Shown here: in pieces, positions 38,401 through 50,254 of the stretch
Layout of the letters: every line of letters starts with the position of its first letter
Position numbering within the stretch: position 1 is the first letter of the stretch
Assembly (NCBI GenBank): GCA_019914995.1
Contig: CM034144.1
Coordinates: forward strand, 2,697,489-2,761,488
Length of the DNA: 64,000 bases
Reading direction: 5' to 3'
Origin: Acanthochlamys bracteata
Taxonomy: Eukaryota > Streptophyta > Magnoliopsida > Pandanales > Velloziaceae
Made by a program: the position numbers and the translations under genes
Notes under the pieces: model-generated
Told to the model about the DNA's origin: nothing
Seen by the model: the letters and a program-made list of their open reading frames with translations, nothing else
Databases searched by the model: none

Positions 38401-41400
38401 TTTTTTTCATACATACTGCTTCAATACTAAATATCACGCGAGTGCTCTATCTTAAATCTTTTTGGCTTCTCCACGGATATAGCAAAAGTCTAGGGAACAT
38501 CTCTTCAATCAAAATAACTTGGAGCACAATGGGACTAGAGAAACTGACAATGTTTATTGTTACAGGTTTAGTGTAGTTCGTCGAATGGTAGTTATAAAGC
38601 ATCACACATGTCAGTCAGTGGAATTGTTTGGTCTAAGCCACTTTTTATTTAACCACCTCGCCCGTGATGAGGACGAGCAATTACCTTGGCTCTAGGATAG
38701 CATGAAAGAGCACTCAGTTGATTGTTCTAAATAATGGTGAAGATGGTAATTGGAGAAAGCACACTCAATTTGAAATCGAAGCCCCTTGCTTTTGGAGTTG
38801 GGGAAAGCAAGCCATTCATATGGTTTACAGTCTACTACTTTAACCCAACTAGGTTGTATTTCTTGTACACTTTTGATCTAATCCATGGAACTATAGTCTT
38901 ACTATGCTTTGGAGTTAAATAAATTTGAGGAATAGGATAAGGTTGTTGATATAAAATAGGAAAAACAAGATTAGAAGGAAGGACGAACAAGACGAGATTC
39001 GAGGAACAAGGCAGAGGAACAAGAGTTAAAGACGACAAGCAAAATTCTTCATGCCCTTTACTGACAACATTCATGAATATAAATAGCCTTGCTGCCTATC
39101 TAATGCAAGCAAGAGTCCTACTACACTTGGCTACTCCAAGGACTTAGGATACTGCCACTGGAAGGTTAACTTGGAGACACCTGTAGATTTCCCAACTCTA
39201 AGTCTTCTATTCAACTTGGACTTCTTGTACTTGATGAATTAGAACTTTTGATTGTTATAACAGATTAGGAAACTTCAATGAATCTTTACCAAGAATTGCC
39301 ATCAGTTTGTTGGCTGTCAAGTGATCGCAACCAAGGAAACACCAAGCGCCTAACTTCCGCATCCAAGGTAGTTGGTATGTTGATCCTGCACAATGACAAA
39401 CACGCTTAGGACTTGTATTCGTAATAGTTGTAGGTCAATTATGTCAGATGATAGGGAAAAGTTGATCACTCACTAGTTTGAGAGTATCGCACATGGTTCC
39501 AATTTTCTTACAGACCGTTATAACTAGTGCTAATATGTTTAACCGGCTCATTAGCATAATGAATGTTGCCACCTTGGAAAAATGCAAATGTTAGGAACTA
39601 ATCATTAGATGTGGTTGAATATTACCGTCAAGAAACTGGCTACTTTTTTCGTAATATCTCTAAACTTTAAATCCCATCACTTGTTTGATGGTTCTTGAAT
39701 TGTCTTTACATCTTTAGGTATCATGAAGCTGATATGAGAACGGGCAAAGCAACTTATTGGCAACTTACAAGTCTTCAAGCATTTTGGCCTGGACTTCAGG
39801 TCTTCAGCCGATTTCTGGTCCAATTGGAGTCCTTTTTTCTTGTTATCTTAATAAAATCATTTTTGCATGTTTAATGTAGATTCTCATAGGGGACATTGCT
39901 TCGGCAAATTCATCACATCGTGAATTCTTTAACATATGGGAAAGGTTTGGCGTCCTTCCTGAGAGGTAAAATGAACGGTTGTCTTTTGTGATACATTTAT
40001 ATGAAAGAATGCTTCTTGCTATTATTTTTCCTTTCTAACTTTAATGCTATGATCAAGATCAAAGTGAAAACTTCATATATTTTAATAAGATATGTTACAT
40101 GGAGAAAGTAAATGTCATTAAGTGTTCTCAGTATCCGTAGTATGCTTTGAAATCTACATGTTTTCCCTAGTATATCGTAGAAACACATGAATGATGATGT
40201 CCAGGTGCCAATGCTTCTTAGTGCAGTGGTATGATAATAGCTATCGTCTTATTGTGGAAAGATATGAAAATTTTATAAATAATTTTTTAAAATGTAGTAC
40301 AGTACTGTAGTCTATATAGGTACCCGATTCTTTGCCCTTGATTGAGATGGGTTCATGTCCTACATTTGTTTATACAGCATTTTGAAGAAAAAATAGATTA
40401 TGATCAGCTATTTTACACTTACTTTTGGAGTACCTTTTTCACTAACCTGTCCTAAATTAATTATCAGTGTTTGATCATACAAGCTTATGGGTTTGCTCTC
40501 CATCAAGTAGCCCATCATGGCCAAATTTTGTTAATGAGTATTTTTAATTAGTTTGCGCAGAGTGTCAATCTTATTTGGGTTGTGTTTTAGTTTTCTACTC
40601 CTTAATAGGTGACTCAATTCTTTGCATGAACTCATGTTTCATGCATTTCGACATCGTTCAAAGACCTTGATCATTACGCCACGTTTGTTTAAAAATGTAA
40701 TTCAACTTGATCTTTGAAAAGCTTACTTTAACCAACAAACTCTTTAATAATTTCTTTCAATGCTGAACTTAGTAGGCGAACCCATGTATGGGATAAGGTT
40801 TAGTTGTTTTTGTTGCATGATTGTTAACGATGTTAATGAAATGTGGAAATTTGCTGTTTTATTGTGGTTACAATGGCAAACTTGCTAATATACTACACAT
40901 GCTGCATCTCTTTTGTTTATATCTGTGATGGACTAAAATATGATGGAACTGCTATCTCATGTGCGTGGATTTATTAAGGTTTGAGTAAACCTTTACATTG
41001 AGAAGTATGAAGGTTTTGGTAGGTCTGTTGTGAGAGTTAGTAGACAAGGTACAATTGACTTTTTCCAACTTACTAATGCATGCTTAATCATTCGCCAGGT
41101 ATCTCTTGAGTCATGATGTGCTGCATCCTACGGAGAAATATTACCCATTGCGCCCTGAACTAGCAGAATCAACTTTTCACCTTTATCAGGCAACCAAAGG
41201 TTGTAAACCATATCGGATATTGCTTGGCTATACTTTTAAGTAATAGGATATTCGAATGAACTAGTATAAGATAATGACATGCTACACTTTGACTTTTTGA
41301 TCAGTATAAGTAAGAATGCCAAGAATTGGACTTTGCCTATTCTTCAAAATAATAACTTCTATTCGCATGAGTGTGATTACTGGTGAACGTTGACTTGTAG

Positions 41401-41990
41401 TGGCAAGATATAAATTTTATAGGAAATACAAATTTCAAAATTTCCATCAAATAGTAGAAAACTAGAGGATCAGCAGTTAGAGGACAAGGCAACAATCTTC
41501 AGTCGCAAGCATTATGTAGACATTATTCGATGGTTTTACTCTTGCTTTTTCTTTAAATTTAAACATTGTGTATGAAGCAGATCCTTGGTATTTGGAAGTT
41601 GGTCAGTCCATCATCAACTCCCTTAATCATTACACAAGAGTTAAAGGTGGGTTTGCAAGCATTAGAGATGTTACAACAATGGAGCTCGAAGATCACCAGC
41701 ACAGCTTTTTTCTAGCTGAAACGTGAGCTTATGTTTTTAGTTACTTCAGATAGCTATTATTGGCAAACATTCTCTTCCAGTTGTAGTTAATTGGCTTCCT
41801 AACCTTTCCTCCATTGCAGCTGTAAATACCTTTATCTCCTTTACGATGATTCATTCTTGGAGAACCAAAATTTCATCTTTACCACTGAGGGGCACCTTCT
41901 TCCTGTTAAAAGTTTGTGGCATGAAAAACTACCACACTCCTACATGTCTAACAATTGGACTTCATTAAAGGTAATCATCTTTAATGTTCT

Positions 41991-42022
<32 letters not shown>

Positions 42023-45000
42023 TTCCAAAAGGCACACTTCTTTTCTTGATCTCTCTTTAAACAATGTTTAGAGTCAGGTTTGAACTTGTAATTTGGACAT
42101 TTTTTAGAGACTTCCTGATCAAATCCTAATCTGAGTAACATTTTTGGATATGTAACTATATTTGAAAATTTACAATGGTAACATTCTAATTGTAGGACCT
42201 ATGGGTTGCTAGCAAACATATCAATGATATTTAAATGTGAAATATGATATTATTTGATTGGCCAAACTATAAGAGAACATACATTCCACCGATTTATAGG
42301 TGCAAATATGATATAGGGATGACACACAACAATGGCACAGACTCTTCTGGGAGGTTGAGAAGTTAAAAGACAGGGAAGAGAGATAATGGGCGACAAATTT
42401 AATCACCCACTGTAAATTAGTTATTCATGTTTTAATAAGCACCTCCAGTGGACCCACCAATTTAATTTCTTAGAATCATTCAAATGGCAATATTTATACT
42501 AGTAAATTAGTTATTCTGTTTTATAAGCACCATGGACCAGCCTGAACAATTAAACTAAAGAGCTATGTAGTTTTGACTACAACCTTTTCCTTTTCTAGAA
42601 CCAAAACATAAATCAAGAACTCTGAAAGAGTATTTTCGAATATGGATACGAATTTGGAGAATAAGAGCTCATCTTTCTTACTACTGATTGTAGATTCCCT
42701 GTGTGTTTGAAGAACTGAAGTCTTAAAATTCTCCAAATCTCACTTTCCAAAATTGGCAAAGATTGCTTGTATAGCTTTTCATAATTCTGTTGAATCCTTC
42801 ACCTTGATAGTCTTCAACAATTTCATTTGGACTTTTTTCCGTATTTGTTTAAGGTGATATGCAACTACTAATTGGTCCTTTTTCTTGCTTAGTCTCAGGC
42901 TCCTGAAAGTTTTTTTACGTTACTTATTCCTACTGATATATAGGTAATGCTATATGTAACTGCATAAGCTTTACCTTACCTATTCCTACTGGTTTCCATC
43001 AGCTTTGAAGCAATTTTTTCAAATTAGAGAGTGGATTTATTACCAAGTTGAAGGTTTTGTAATGGTGGTGGTAGGGGACTAACCATGATCTTCTGGAAAA
43101 ATAACAAGAAGCAAAGTTGATTTACATGTGAGCCATCTATTTCAAACAAATTTGGGGAGTGGGGATGCCACATTGGATTTGGCAACTTCGATATGCAAGT
43201 ATACAAGTATTGAAATTAATGAATTTGAAATATATACTAGATGAATAATGAAGGGGTAGTATGTTTAACAAGAAAAAAAATCAACAAATAGTGCATAATG
43301 CCAAAATCTAGAAATTGAGATGAGAAGAGAAGATCCCTATACAACATAAATGATTAATTTCTAAAGGACTACAAGTACTTGTGTTTGATAATAAAATGGT
43401 AGCTTGGAGCTTTTGCCTGTTTGACATGAAGGGCACTTAATTGAATAATAAATAATTTTCTTTCAAAAAATCAGAGGTGTTATATATCATGATCGTAATC
43501 ACCGTGATCCACAACATGACTAATGTAGAACACTATGATTGGTGGATGTTTCAAATTTGAAGCAACTCAAATGTTGATACAATCAATGACATAATGACAT
43601 ATCAAATATGATAGTAAATCATAATGATTACGATCATCATAAACATCATTTAGGTTGTGAAATTGATTAGAAGGATGGCCCAACTAATGGCTCCATATAT
43701 AAATGAAAATACGATGTTAAGAAAAGTACAAAAGATGCGACTCGAAGACAGTAGAATGAAATCGAAAGGAATGTAATCCATTTTCAGTGTCTTTATGGTA
43801 GAAACCCTTCTCAAAGCTTTGTCCTTCATAGCAAATCAGTTTAAAAGAAAATTTTAAAAAAGAAATTGTTAGTATCACAAAAGCATTGTCTTCTAAACAA
43901 AAGGTTAGTGGAGGTATTAGGGAAATGAACAATATTGTTTACTGAAAGGTAAAAACTGGTGATGGTATAAAAGAAAATCAAGGTTAGAAATTTTTAATAA
44001 TTTACTTTCATTGCAAAGCATGATTCTTGATGAGATAGAGAGGTTAGTATAAGAAGTTACATGGTGAGTTCCACTTGTGTCTAACTACCATTCATCATCC
44101 TTTATGGATTGAACCAGAGATAACCTTCATAACTAGGTGTAGCATATATTATTCATGTGCCAGAGCTACCGGCCTTAATAGGCATAATCCGTCAAGTGAT
44201 AATAGTGGATAGTGGTGTCTAGCTTAGTTATTGATTTGACATGTAGGTCGCAATGAAGCCAGAGAACACTAAGGGGAACCACCACGATAAGGATTGCAAG
44301 TATCGTACTAAGACTAGCAATTTCTTAGACGGAATGTAATTGTCCAGATTTACGCATACTGGATTAAGTATAATTTCAAGCTTGCTGACTTGACGAACAG
44401 TAGATTTAGCTATAATTTGTTGTGTCGTTCTTCATAGTAGACTAAATTAAGTATACTAAATTAACTAGGTGGTTTACTAATAGAAAACTGTCATTAACAG
44501 TTATTTCCATATATAAGTTGCGTGAGCAATTCTTGAAATAAGAGGCTTAGATCTTAGCCAATACGAATTATAGAAGAAAAGTAACATTTGCAAACATATA
44601 GAGATCTATTATCCTAGTGATTCTAATGAGTAAGAGAAAGAAATTTCAAAGAACTTGCTGCCATCTATAGTATCCAAAGATAGCTAAAATTGAAGTAACT
44701 CAACTACATTATCTTAAGTCTACTATTCAACTCTTGCAACTGGGAATATATAATAGTTTATAAAGATTATATTTTATAGTGATGCTCAATAGTAGTGTGA
44801 GATCCTGCTGATGGCACGCGCGACACCTTCGTGCAACATACGTGGAAATCATATTTGGAACTTCTATACATGAATTTACCTTATGAAGAAAAGGATTTTC
44901 ATATCTTTCAAATCTTGTGTGAGAGCTCTCAAGAGAAAGAGTAGCCCAGTTAAGGAAGGAAAGTGTCTTTCTGGGTTTCCAGGTGATAGAGATTGATTCA

Positions 45001-46643
45001 GCAAAGAAAGTCTCTGACAAGGGCGAAGCTTGCCCCTTTTTCTTTTTCCTCCTCGTTGGAGAAATTTCTATCAAGTGGATTGAATGAAAGAACCTTTTGA
45101 GAATACGCATTAGCAAACCTAGTACCTTCGTGCTGCAACCTAGGGATCACCGGGCAACTCTTTCGCTCTATAGGGATATCGGGGGGCCATAGCACAATGT
45201 GGATTAGAGAAAATAACTAAATAACAGAAATTAATTAATGCTGGAAATTGGAAAGAGATTGTGAGAGACGAGCTGTTTTATAGTGGCTCTGCCAAATTAA
45301 CATAGATCCACTCCCTAAGGCTCATTCGATGGTCTACTAAGTCAATTTGATAGTACAACTGGTGGTTCATCTGGTGCTATCATCATGCTTCTGCTTTGAG
45401 ATTTGGTGTCAGCTAACCAAACTCTTAGTCATTGACTCTGCACATAATGCAACCTTGCAAAAAAATAAAACCTCCCCCTTTGTCTAGGAACTTTTCCAGA
45501 CCACTCAAAAAAGAGAAATAATTGCAGAAGTCTTACTTAGAAAGGCTAAAATAGTTCTCACAACAACTTCGTTTTCTAAAAGAACGAAAGCCAATCAAGA
45601 ATACTGAACAAGCCTTATCAAACATGGGGAACTTAGAGATTAGCACCTTATCTTTCTTGTTACCTATGCTTGTTCGCTTGGATGTTTTGAGGAGAGCTGC
45701 TTTTGATGTTCTTGAAATTGTGCTTTCCAAAATTGGGGCAGAATACTTGTGCAGCTTGTTCAATATTTCAGTTCGATTTTACGACCATGATAGCTTCATA
45801 ACTTCATTTGGATGTGTTATTTGTCTCAAATGGTCTTCCACTTCTAATGAATCTTCTTTCTTGCGTGATCTCAAGCTCTTGAAATTTTGCTTCATTTCTT
45901 CCCTCTTTGTTTGGGTCTTGTAACCATTAGATGCAGCCTTAGTTGTAGGTGAACCACATTAACTCTTATGTCTCAGTATTTGTGTTTTATTTTTGGTATA
46001 ATATCTTGATCATCCGACATGCAAAAGTTCTAACAATGTAGGCATCTGTATGGTGGTTGTCAGCTTTTCCCCCTACACAAACTCTAGCAAGAAAACCCAT
46101 AGATTTATTCGTGCACCTTTATTTATCTCTTCCTGAGGCTCGAAGACTTAGGATGCACAAAACTGAATTTCTATGTTTCAATTTATCCCAAACTTATGGA
46201 ACGCACCTCTAATCCACTACTTACCAAACTCAATTCGCTGAACTCAGTTTTACGAAACTCATTTCTACCAATTAAAACACACCCTTGTTGTGTTCGAGCC
46301 ACCATCATATATGTTTTTTCTAAATATTTCCCTGTGATTTGCACCCTTGTAACATTGTCATGTGATGGTCATCATGGGCTGCGACTGATCATTTTTATCT
46401 CTTGTTTTTTAGGTTGAAGAAAGTCGAGCTACACGACAAAGTGCTCTGTCGCTACAACTATGTCCAGATACTGTTGCGAAAGGGGATTTTCATCCAATTC
46501 TTGAGAGCGCTTGTCATATTCCTGATCTACGTGCAGATCACAAGTGTAAGGTCAATGATGAGTGTGGTGTCGATTCAACCTCCTGTCGGCGACGAACTTG
46601 CAGCACGGCTGGCTACTGTGGGTTGTGGTTGTATGGAATTTGA
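26432..46643 (+). CDS. MNS5: GH47 alpha-mannosidase-like protein, EDEM class (MNS5-type)
   Basis: Fifteen exons: 26432-26568, 27256-27298, 27390-27455, 27555-27616, 28437-28536, 28677-28859, 29328-29376, 29446-29625, 29818-29938, 39718-39799, 39880-39965, 41099-41199, 41581-41722, 41820-41970, 46413-46643. The sum is 1,734 nt, or 577 residues. All junctions are GT-AG and keep frame. Residues about 10-30 are a hydrophobic signal peptide. From about 47 to 500 the protein is a continuous GH47 domain, starting MFYHAYGNYMAHAFP. Probable active-site acids are Glu136 (FECNIRVLGG), Glu280 (SFYEY) and Glu390 (RPELAES); Thr473 in TTEGH is the usual calcium ligand. The last exon has a Cys-rich end (DHKCKVNDEC...YCGLWLYGI). 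The length is close to plant MNS5. EDEM-class proteins trim Man from misfolded glycoproteins for ER-associated degradation. Introns 9 and 14 are very large (9,779 and 4,442 bp). MNS4 is the alternative, but is usually longer. Confidence 0.93.
26700..27255 (+). repeat. Degenerate internal duplication in intron 1 of the mannosidase gene
   Basis: Two blocks of about 280 bp share, in order, a gtgtagttt-type start, tggaaattcttggag / tggaagttcttggag, acttaattgctaa, a gtgtaaagttt-type block and ttcattgatcagttttaa. Within the first block, actttcattggtcagtttta is itself repeated in tandem near 26,900-26,945. Confidence 0.55.
29939..35040. other. First part of the 9.8-kb intron 9, no gene recognised
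   Basis: The sequence has intron-like composition with scattered short open frames. An (AAT)n run lies near 32,362-32,378. A stretch at 34,660-34,880 is rich in GGTTC/GAACC motifs (ggttcatctggttgatc, gttcagttggttcaag), which suggests a small DNA-transposon remnant. Confidence 0.5.
35046..36690 (-). mobile_element. 5'-truncated RTE-type LINE fragment in intron 9, antisense to the gene
   Basis: Read on the minus strand, the reverse transcriptase motifs of plant RTE LINEs appear in order in broken frames: PDEIPI.VWRHLGQIGITSLTELFN (about 36,450-36,380), NSxVIL-type NYRGI region (about 36,280), KKLTIGYV-type DLEKAYD region (about 36,060), ALSLxLFVLVMNKFTRHIQ (about 35,920-35,860), and a degraded catalytic box LTDGIVL near 35,835. 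The 3' end at 35,046-35,090 carries ttgttattgtta-like tail repeats and the conserved tttatcccacttgagtagggttcg block (read here on plus), typical of this family's terminus. Stops are frequent, so it is long dead. A 27-bp tandem duplication lies at 35,627-35,683. Confidence 0.7.
36691..39717. other. Rest of intron 9, no gene recognised
   Basis: No open frame has a recognisable domain. The region may contain unrecognised old transposon sequence, since the short frames and composition change several times. Confidence 0.45.
41995..42021. repeat. (AT)n microsatellite in intron 14
   Basis: A run of about 13 AT units lies 25 bases after the exon 14 donor site. Confidence 0.85.
42022..46412. other. 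Intron 14, with a GC-richer foreign-looking block at 44,800-45,200
   Basis: Most of the intron is AT-rich. The block at 44,800-45,200 is richer in G+C than its surroundings and has two overlapping minus-strand open frames (44,727-45,116 and 44,998-45,195). I recognise no domain in either. It may be an insertion of organellar or transposon origin. Confidence 0.4.
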
Positions 46644-47080
46644 CTATTCTAGGTAAAGGTTGACGATGTGGTTGTCAACAGTGACTGCAATAGCAGCATT
46701 ACTAGGCATCTTTGTTCTGACTGGAGAATGAGTAAGGTGTTGAAGTAGAGGAGGCACTATAATTTTTCCATTTACAGAGTATACTAGTCTTACTATGTAA
46801 AAGGAAGAGTTAGGTAAATGAAATGTCTTGTTATTCTTAGTGTGTGAAATCTATAACATGTCCACTGATGCACCTGTAAGTTTGTATCCGAGTCCGGGAG
46901 GCTCTTTGATAGAATGTTTTAAGATTGTTTTTTCTCTATTTTTAATAGGGCAGGCTTCTTTATCAGAATGTAATTTTCACCAATAGAATGATTAATGGGA
47001 TTTGTAAAATTAAAGCTGTGATTGTCTGTCGGCGATGGAATTGATATTTATATAATTGTGTACCTTTAATAAAAGCGAGC
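46644..47080 (+). other. 3' untranslated region of the mannosidase gene with AATAAA-like signal
   Basis: The stretch after the stop is T-rich with a possible polyadenylation signal aataaa near 47,069. The exact end cannot be fixed from sequence alone. Confidence 0.45.
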
Positions 47081-49761
47081 CTTCTCTATAGGAATATTGA
47101 GTTGGGTTAGATTTTCATGAACCAGCTTTTACCTACAATTTTCATCATTTGGGATGAACGCGTAATAATTTTGGTGCGCCTTCTATACTGTCAAGTTATT
47201 ACCTTAATGAAGGAGATCGACAGATTGTGAGGAGTTGGATTAAATCAAAGAAATTTCCAGTTCACGTATAGACATCAAAGATGGACCAATTAGTTGTACT
47301 TGTGGCTGCGTTCACGTGTTTTCCCAAACAGCAACAAACATGAAGATCTGATTGCAAACCATACTGCAACTGTTTTTTTTCTCTCAACTGAATTTTTTAA
47401 ACTAAAATTTTGAAAGTGATACTTGAGAGGTTCGAAAGTGAGTTTAACTTTTAGATCTATTTGTTACCAAAAGTGATTTTAAAAGTGAAATTTCTTTTTA
47501 TAATTTGAATTTTGCAGTAGAGTTTTTGGCGAAAAAATTGAATTTAGTTTTGTGTTTATTTTAATTTGAATGTGAGTTGGAAGTAAAATTTTTGGAGGAA
47601 GTATGTGAGATCAAAATATTGATAAACAAGTCCAAAGATACCAAGTTGCTTGCTGAGTTTCTAAATGTTTTTGCTTAACGAATAATATTTTCTAACGCAC
47701 GCTATGTTTCGTGGTATCGTGTTTCCACCTAACTGTTTTGAGTTGATTTATAACCTGTGTTGTATTGAACTATGACTTATTTGATTGAACTATTATGACT
47801 TATTTTGTTGATCTAGATGGATCACCGAGAAAGAGGATGGTGAGATGCATAGATTGCTATTTTCCACATGCGTGTGCTGAAAATTTGGTCCAATGTGTCG
47901 CTCTACTTCTCCAGGGTTTGTAAGATCTAGTGCCCTCGGAGGACCAACCAACATAACACTCGTGTATGTTGGCGTTGCAGTTTGCACTACTTCATTTCAT
48001 TTCAGCTTCTTATTTTTGGGTAGTCCTTCAATAGTATCTAAAAAAAAATTTTTAAATTTAAAATATATAGATAAATTATACGTCATATAATTTATGTATA
48101 TATAATTTTATTATTCTTTTAAGGTAAATGAATAAGATTGTTTTTCAGAAACTCTAAAATAATATTTTTTTTAAAAAAGTTCCTTATTTTAAGCAACCAT
48201 AAACGAATCGTCAAATATTTTAAGATCAAGAACAAAATATTTCACAGTAAAGCACAAGCAATCCAACATAACACAACAAGACAAGTTAGGTGTTGACGTG
48301 TTGTTGTGACATATATCAGAAAAGGGACATTTGATAGCGCTCATGAAATAGAACTTTTATGAAGTAAAGAGTATTTGGAAGATATTTCAAAAAATGGGCT
48401 CTACCTCTTTTATCTAAAATACATAATTAAAAATCAGCAATTATAAGATTTTACAACCTATAATTTTTTGTATTTTCAAATTTTAAATGAACTCTGTATA
48501 ATAATGAAAATGCAAAATAAAATTATGAAACGAAATGGAGCCGAGATGCACTATCAACTAGTGCTTAAGTACCAACTCCTTTTGCACAAAAGAAGTACCT
48601 ACTAATTCCTTTTATAAAACCAAACCCTTTAATAGGTTTTGATAGCTTAAGCACCCAATCCTATGGAGATGACACATTTCTCTAGGTGTGTGTTTTAGTT
48701 GTCATAAACTTAGTCCCTAGAAAATGAGTTAGATGAAAAGTGAATTAGAAATGAGTTAAGTTAGCTCAAACAATTTAAACAAAGAAAATAATTTCAAATT
48801 TAAAATCATGTAAAAAAAAGTGAGTTCAAAGTTACTAAAACACGCATCAAAAATTTGCTTTTATTTATGTGGTTATTCCTTAAAGTAATATACGAATCCC
48901 ATCATTATTTACTGTATTATTTTTGCCCTCTCTTTCTTCGCTCATGTATTCCTCCTCACATTCCAGTTTGTGTCTACCGGATTAACTTTAGTTCTAACTT
49001 GTTATGTTCAATAGTTTACGTTGTTTATTTTCTGCTGAATCAACAGTAATAGCATGCCATTCGATTCGGTAATCATAAATCACGATATGGTGGTTGTCAC
49101 CCTAATACACTATTAACGGAGTCCAACTAAAAGAATAGGACTATTTAGTAATATAAGCTGGAATCTTGGGCACTTTTCTATTAGGATTATTTTTCTAGTT
49201 TCTGTTATTTTGTTTCCCTTTGTTCACTTTTTCTTCTTCAAGTTTTGCTATGCTCATGATCTTTTACTATTTATAATTATCTTAAAAGAACTAAAATCTA
49301 CTATAAATCCTGAATATAAGCCTTTTTACTAGAAATTCTCAACCCTAAAATTATAAAGTTATTGGTAAGATTTCTTCGAAAATTAAAGATTTTGATGTAA
49401 ACTGTAAAACAAAATCACATATTTGTAACCGTGAATTCTTATGTAGAATAGTAATGATGGAGAAAACTAAGTCACAAAATGTGAGGAATAAGCAAATGTA
49501 TACTTTTTAGGTATGGAAACATAAAAGCAAAAAGAATGAATATTAGCGGAAGATGAAGATACTAAAGACAACATATAAAGCCAAGACAAAGATGCTAGAG
49601 AAAACAATGATGAAAACCATGAAATTCGAGATTGGTATGCCCCATTCTAGATTAGTCGATTTGATTGAGATCCGCCCTTCCAATCTTAAATTAATCCGAA
49701 GGATGATCCTTAGCTGTATTAGAGAAAGAAGCAGCCACCATAGTGCATCAGTTGAAATGGT
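47081..49761. other. Intergenic stretch, no gene recognised
   Basis: A G+C-richer segment at 47,790-48,000 has small open frames on both strands without a known domain. The rest is AT-rich apart from the MITE candidate at 48,685. Confidence 0.5.
48685..48848. repeat. Candidate MITE, about 164 bp
   Basis: The left end ggtgtgtgttttagtt and the complemented right end gatgcgtgttttagta match over most bases. These resemble the ends of the 25,899 MITE. The target duplication is not clear. Confidence 0.4.
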
Positions 49762-50254
49762 TGTTATGAATGGTAATAAGGGACCAATGATCGTCCAAAG
49801 AGGCTGCATTAGAGGGCATGACAATTGCCCAGGTTGCAAATAATATAGCTTGGCACTCGGTGCAAGCTGAAGCAGTTAGCATAGGTGCAACCGAGTTTAC
49901 TAGAAAACACTTTGGGCATTCTCTTCCAAGAGTTACTATGGTATCATCACTCGTCTCAAACACACAAAGATCTTCTAATAATCAGTGTTAGAGTTTGAGT
50001 GAAAGAAATATTCAAACCACATGTTACACCAAGGAAGCATAGGTCTAGATAGTGGCATTTGTCTATTAGAGTTTGTTTAGGAGTTGAATCACTTTTTCAA
50101 TTAACTTTTTGGTTAACTATGATTGTCAATAATGTAAAGACTCTTATTGTTTCAGTATGGCCACAAGGTCTATATAAGTTCATCAGTTGCATACTGTTTT
50201 ACAACAAGAACTTATTAAGTTTTTTATCTCGTCTTGTTTTGTCTATTAACTCAT
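49762..50254 (+). repeat. 5' LTR of the second gypsy element
   Basis: It starts TGTTATG and has a TATA box (ctatataag) near 50,170. The 3' boundary is uncertain by about 40 bp because the region is diverged. Confidence 0.65.

Noticed and set aside
41995-42021. Possible regulatory role of the (AT)n run after exon 14
   Set aside because: Simple repeats of this kind are common in introns and nothing here indicates function.
45533-45923. Open frames of 76-99 codons in intron 14
   Set aside because: No known domain, on both strands at once, and inside a spliced intron of an intact gene. Possibly transposon debris.
47793-48090. Small frames on both strands in a GC-richer segment
   Set aside because: No domain, no splice-supported extension and no start context that stands out.
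49543-49843. Overlapping open frames of 96-98 codons on both strands
   Set aside because: They cross the start of an LTR (49,762) and have no recognisable motif.
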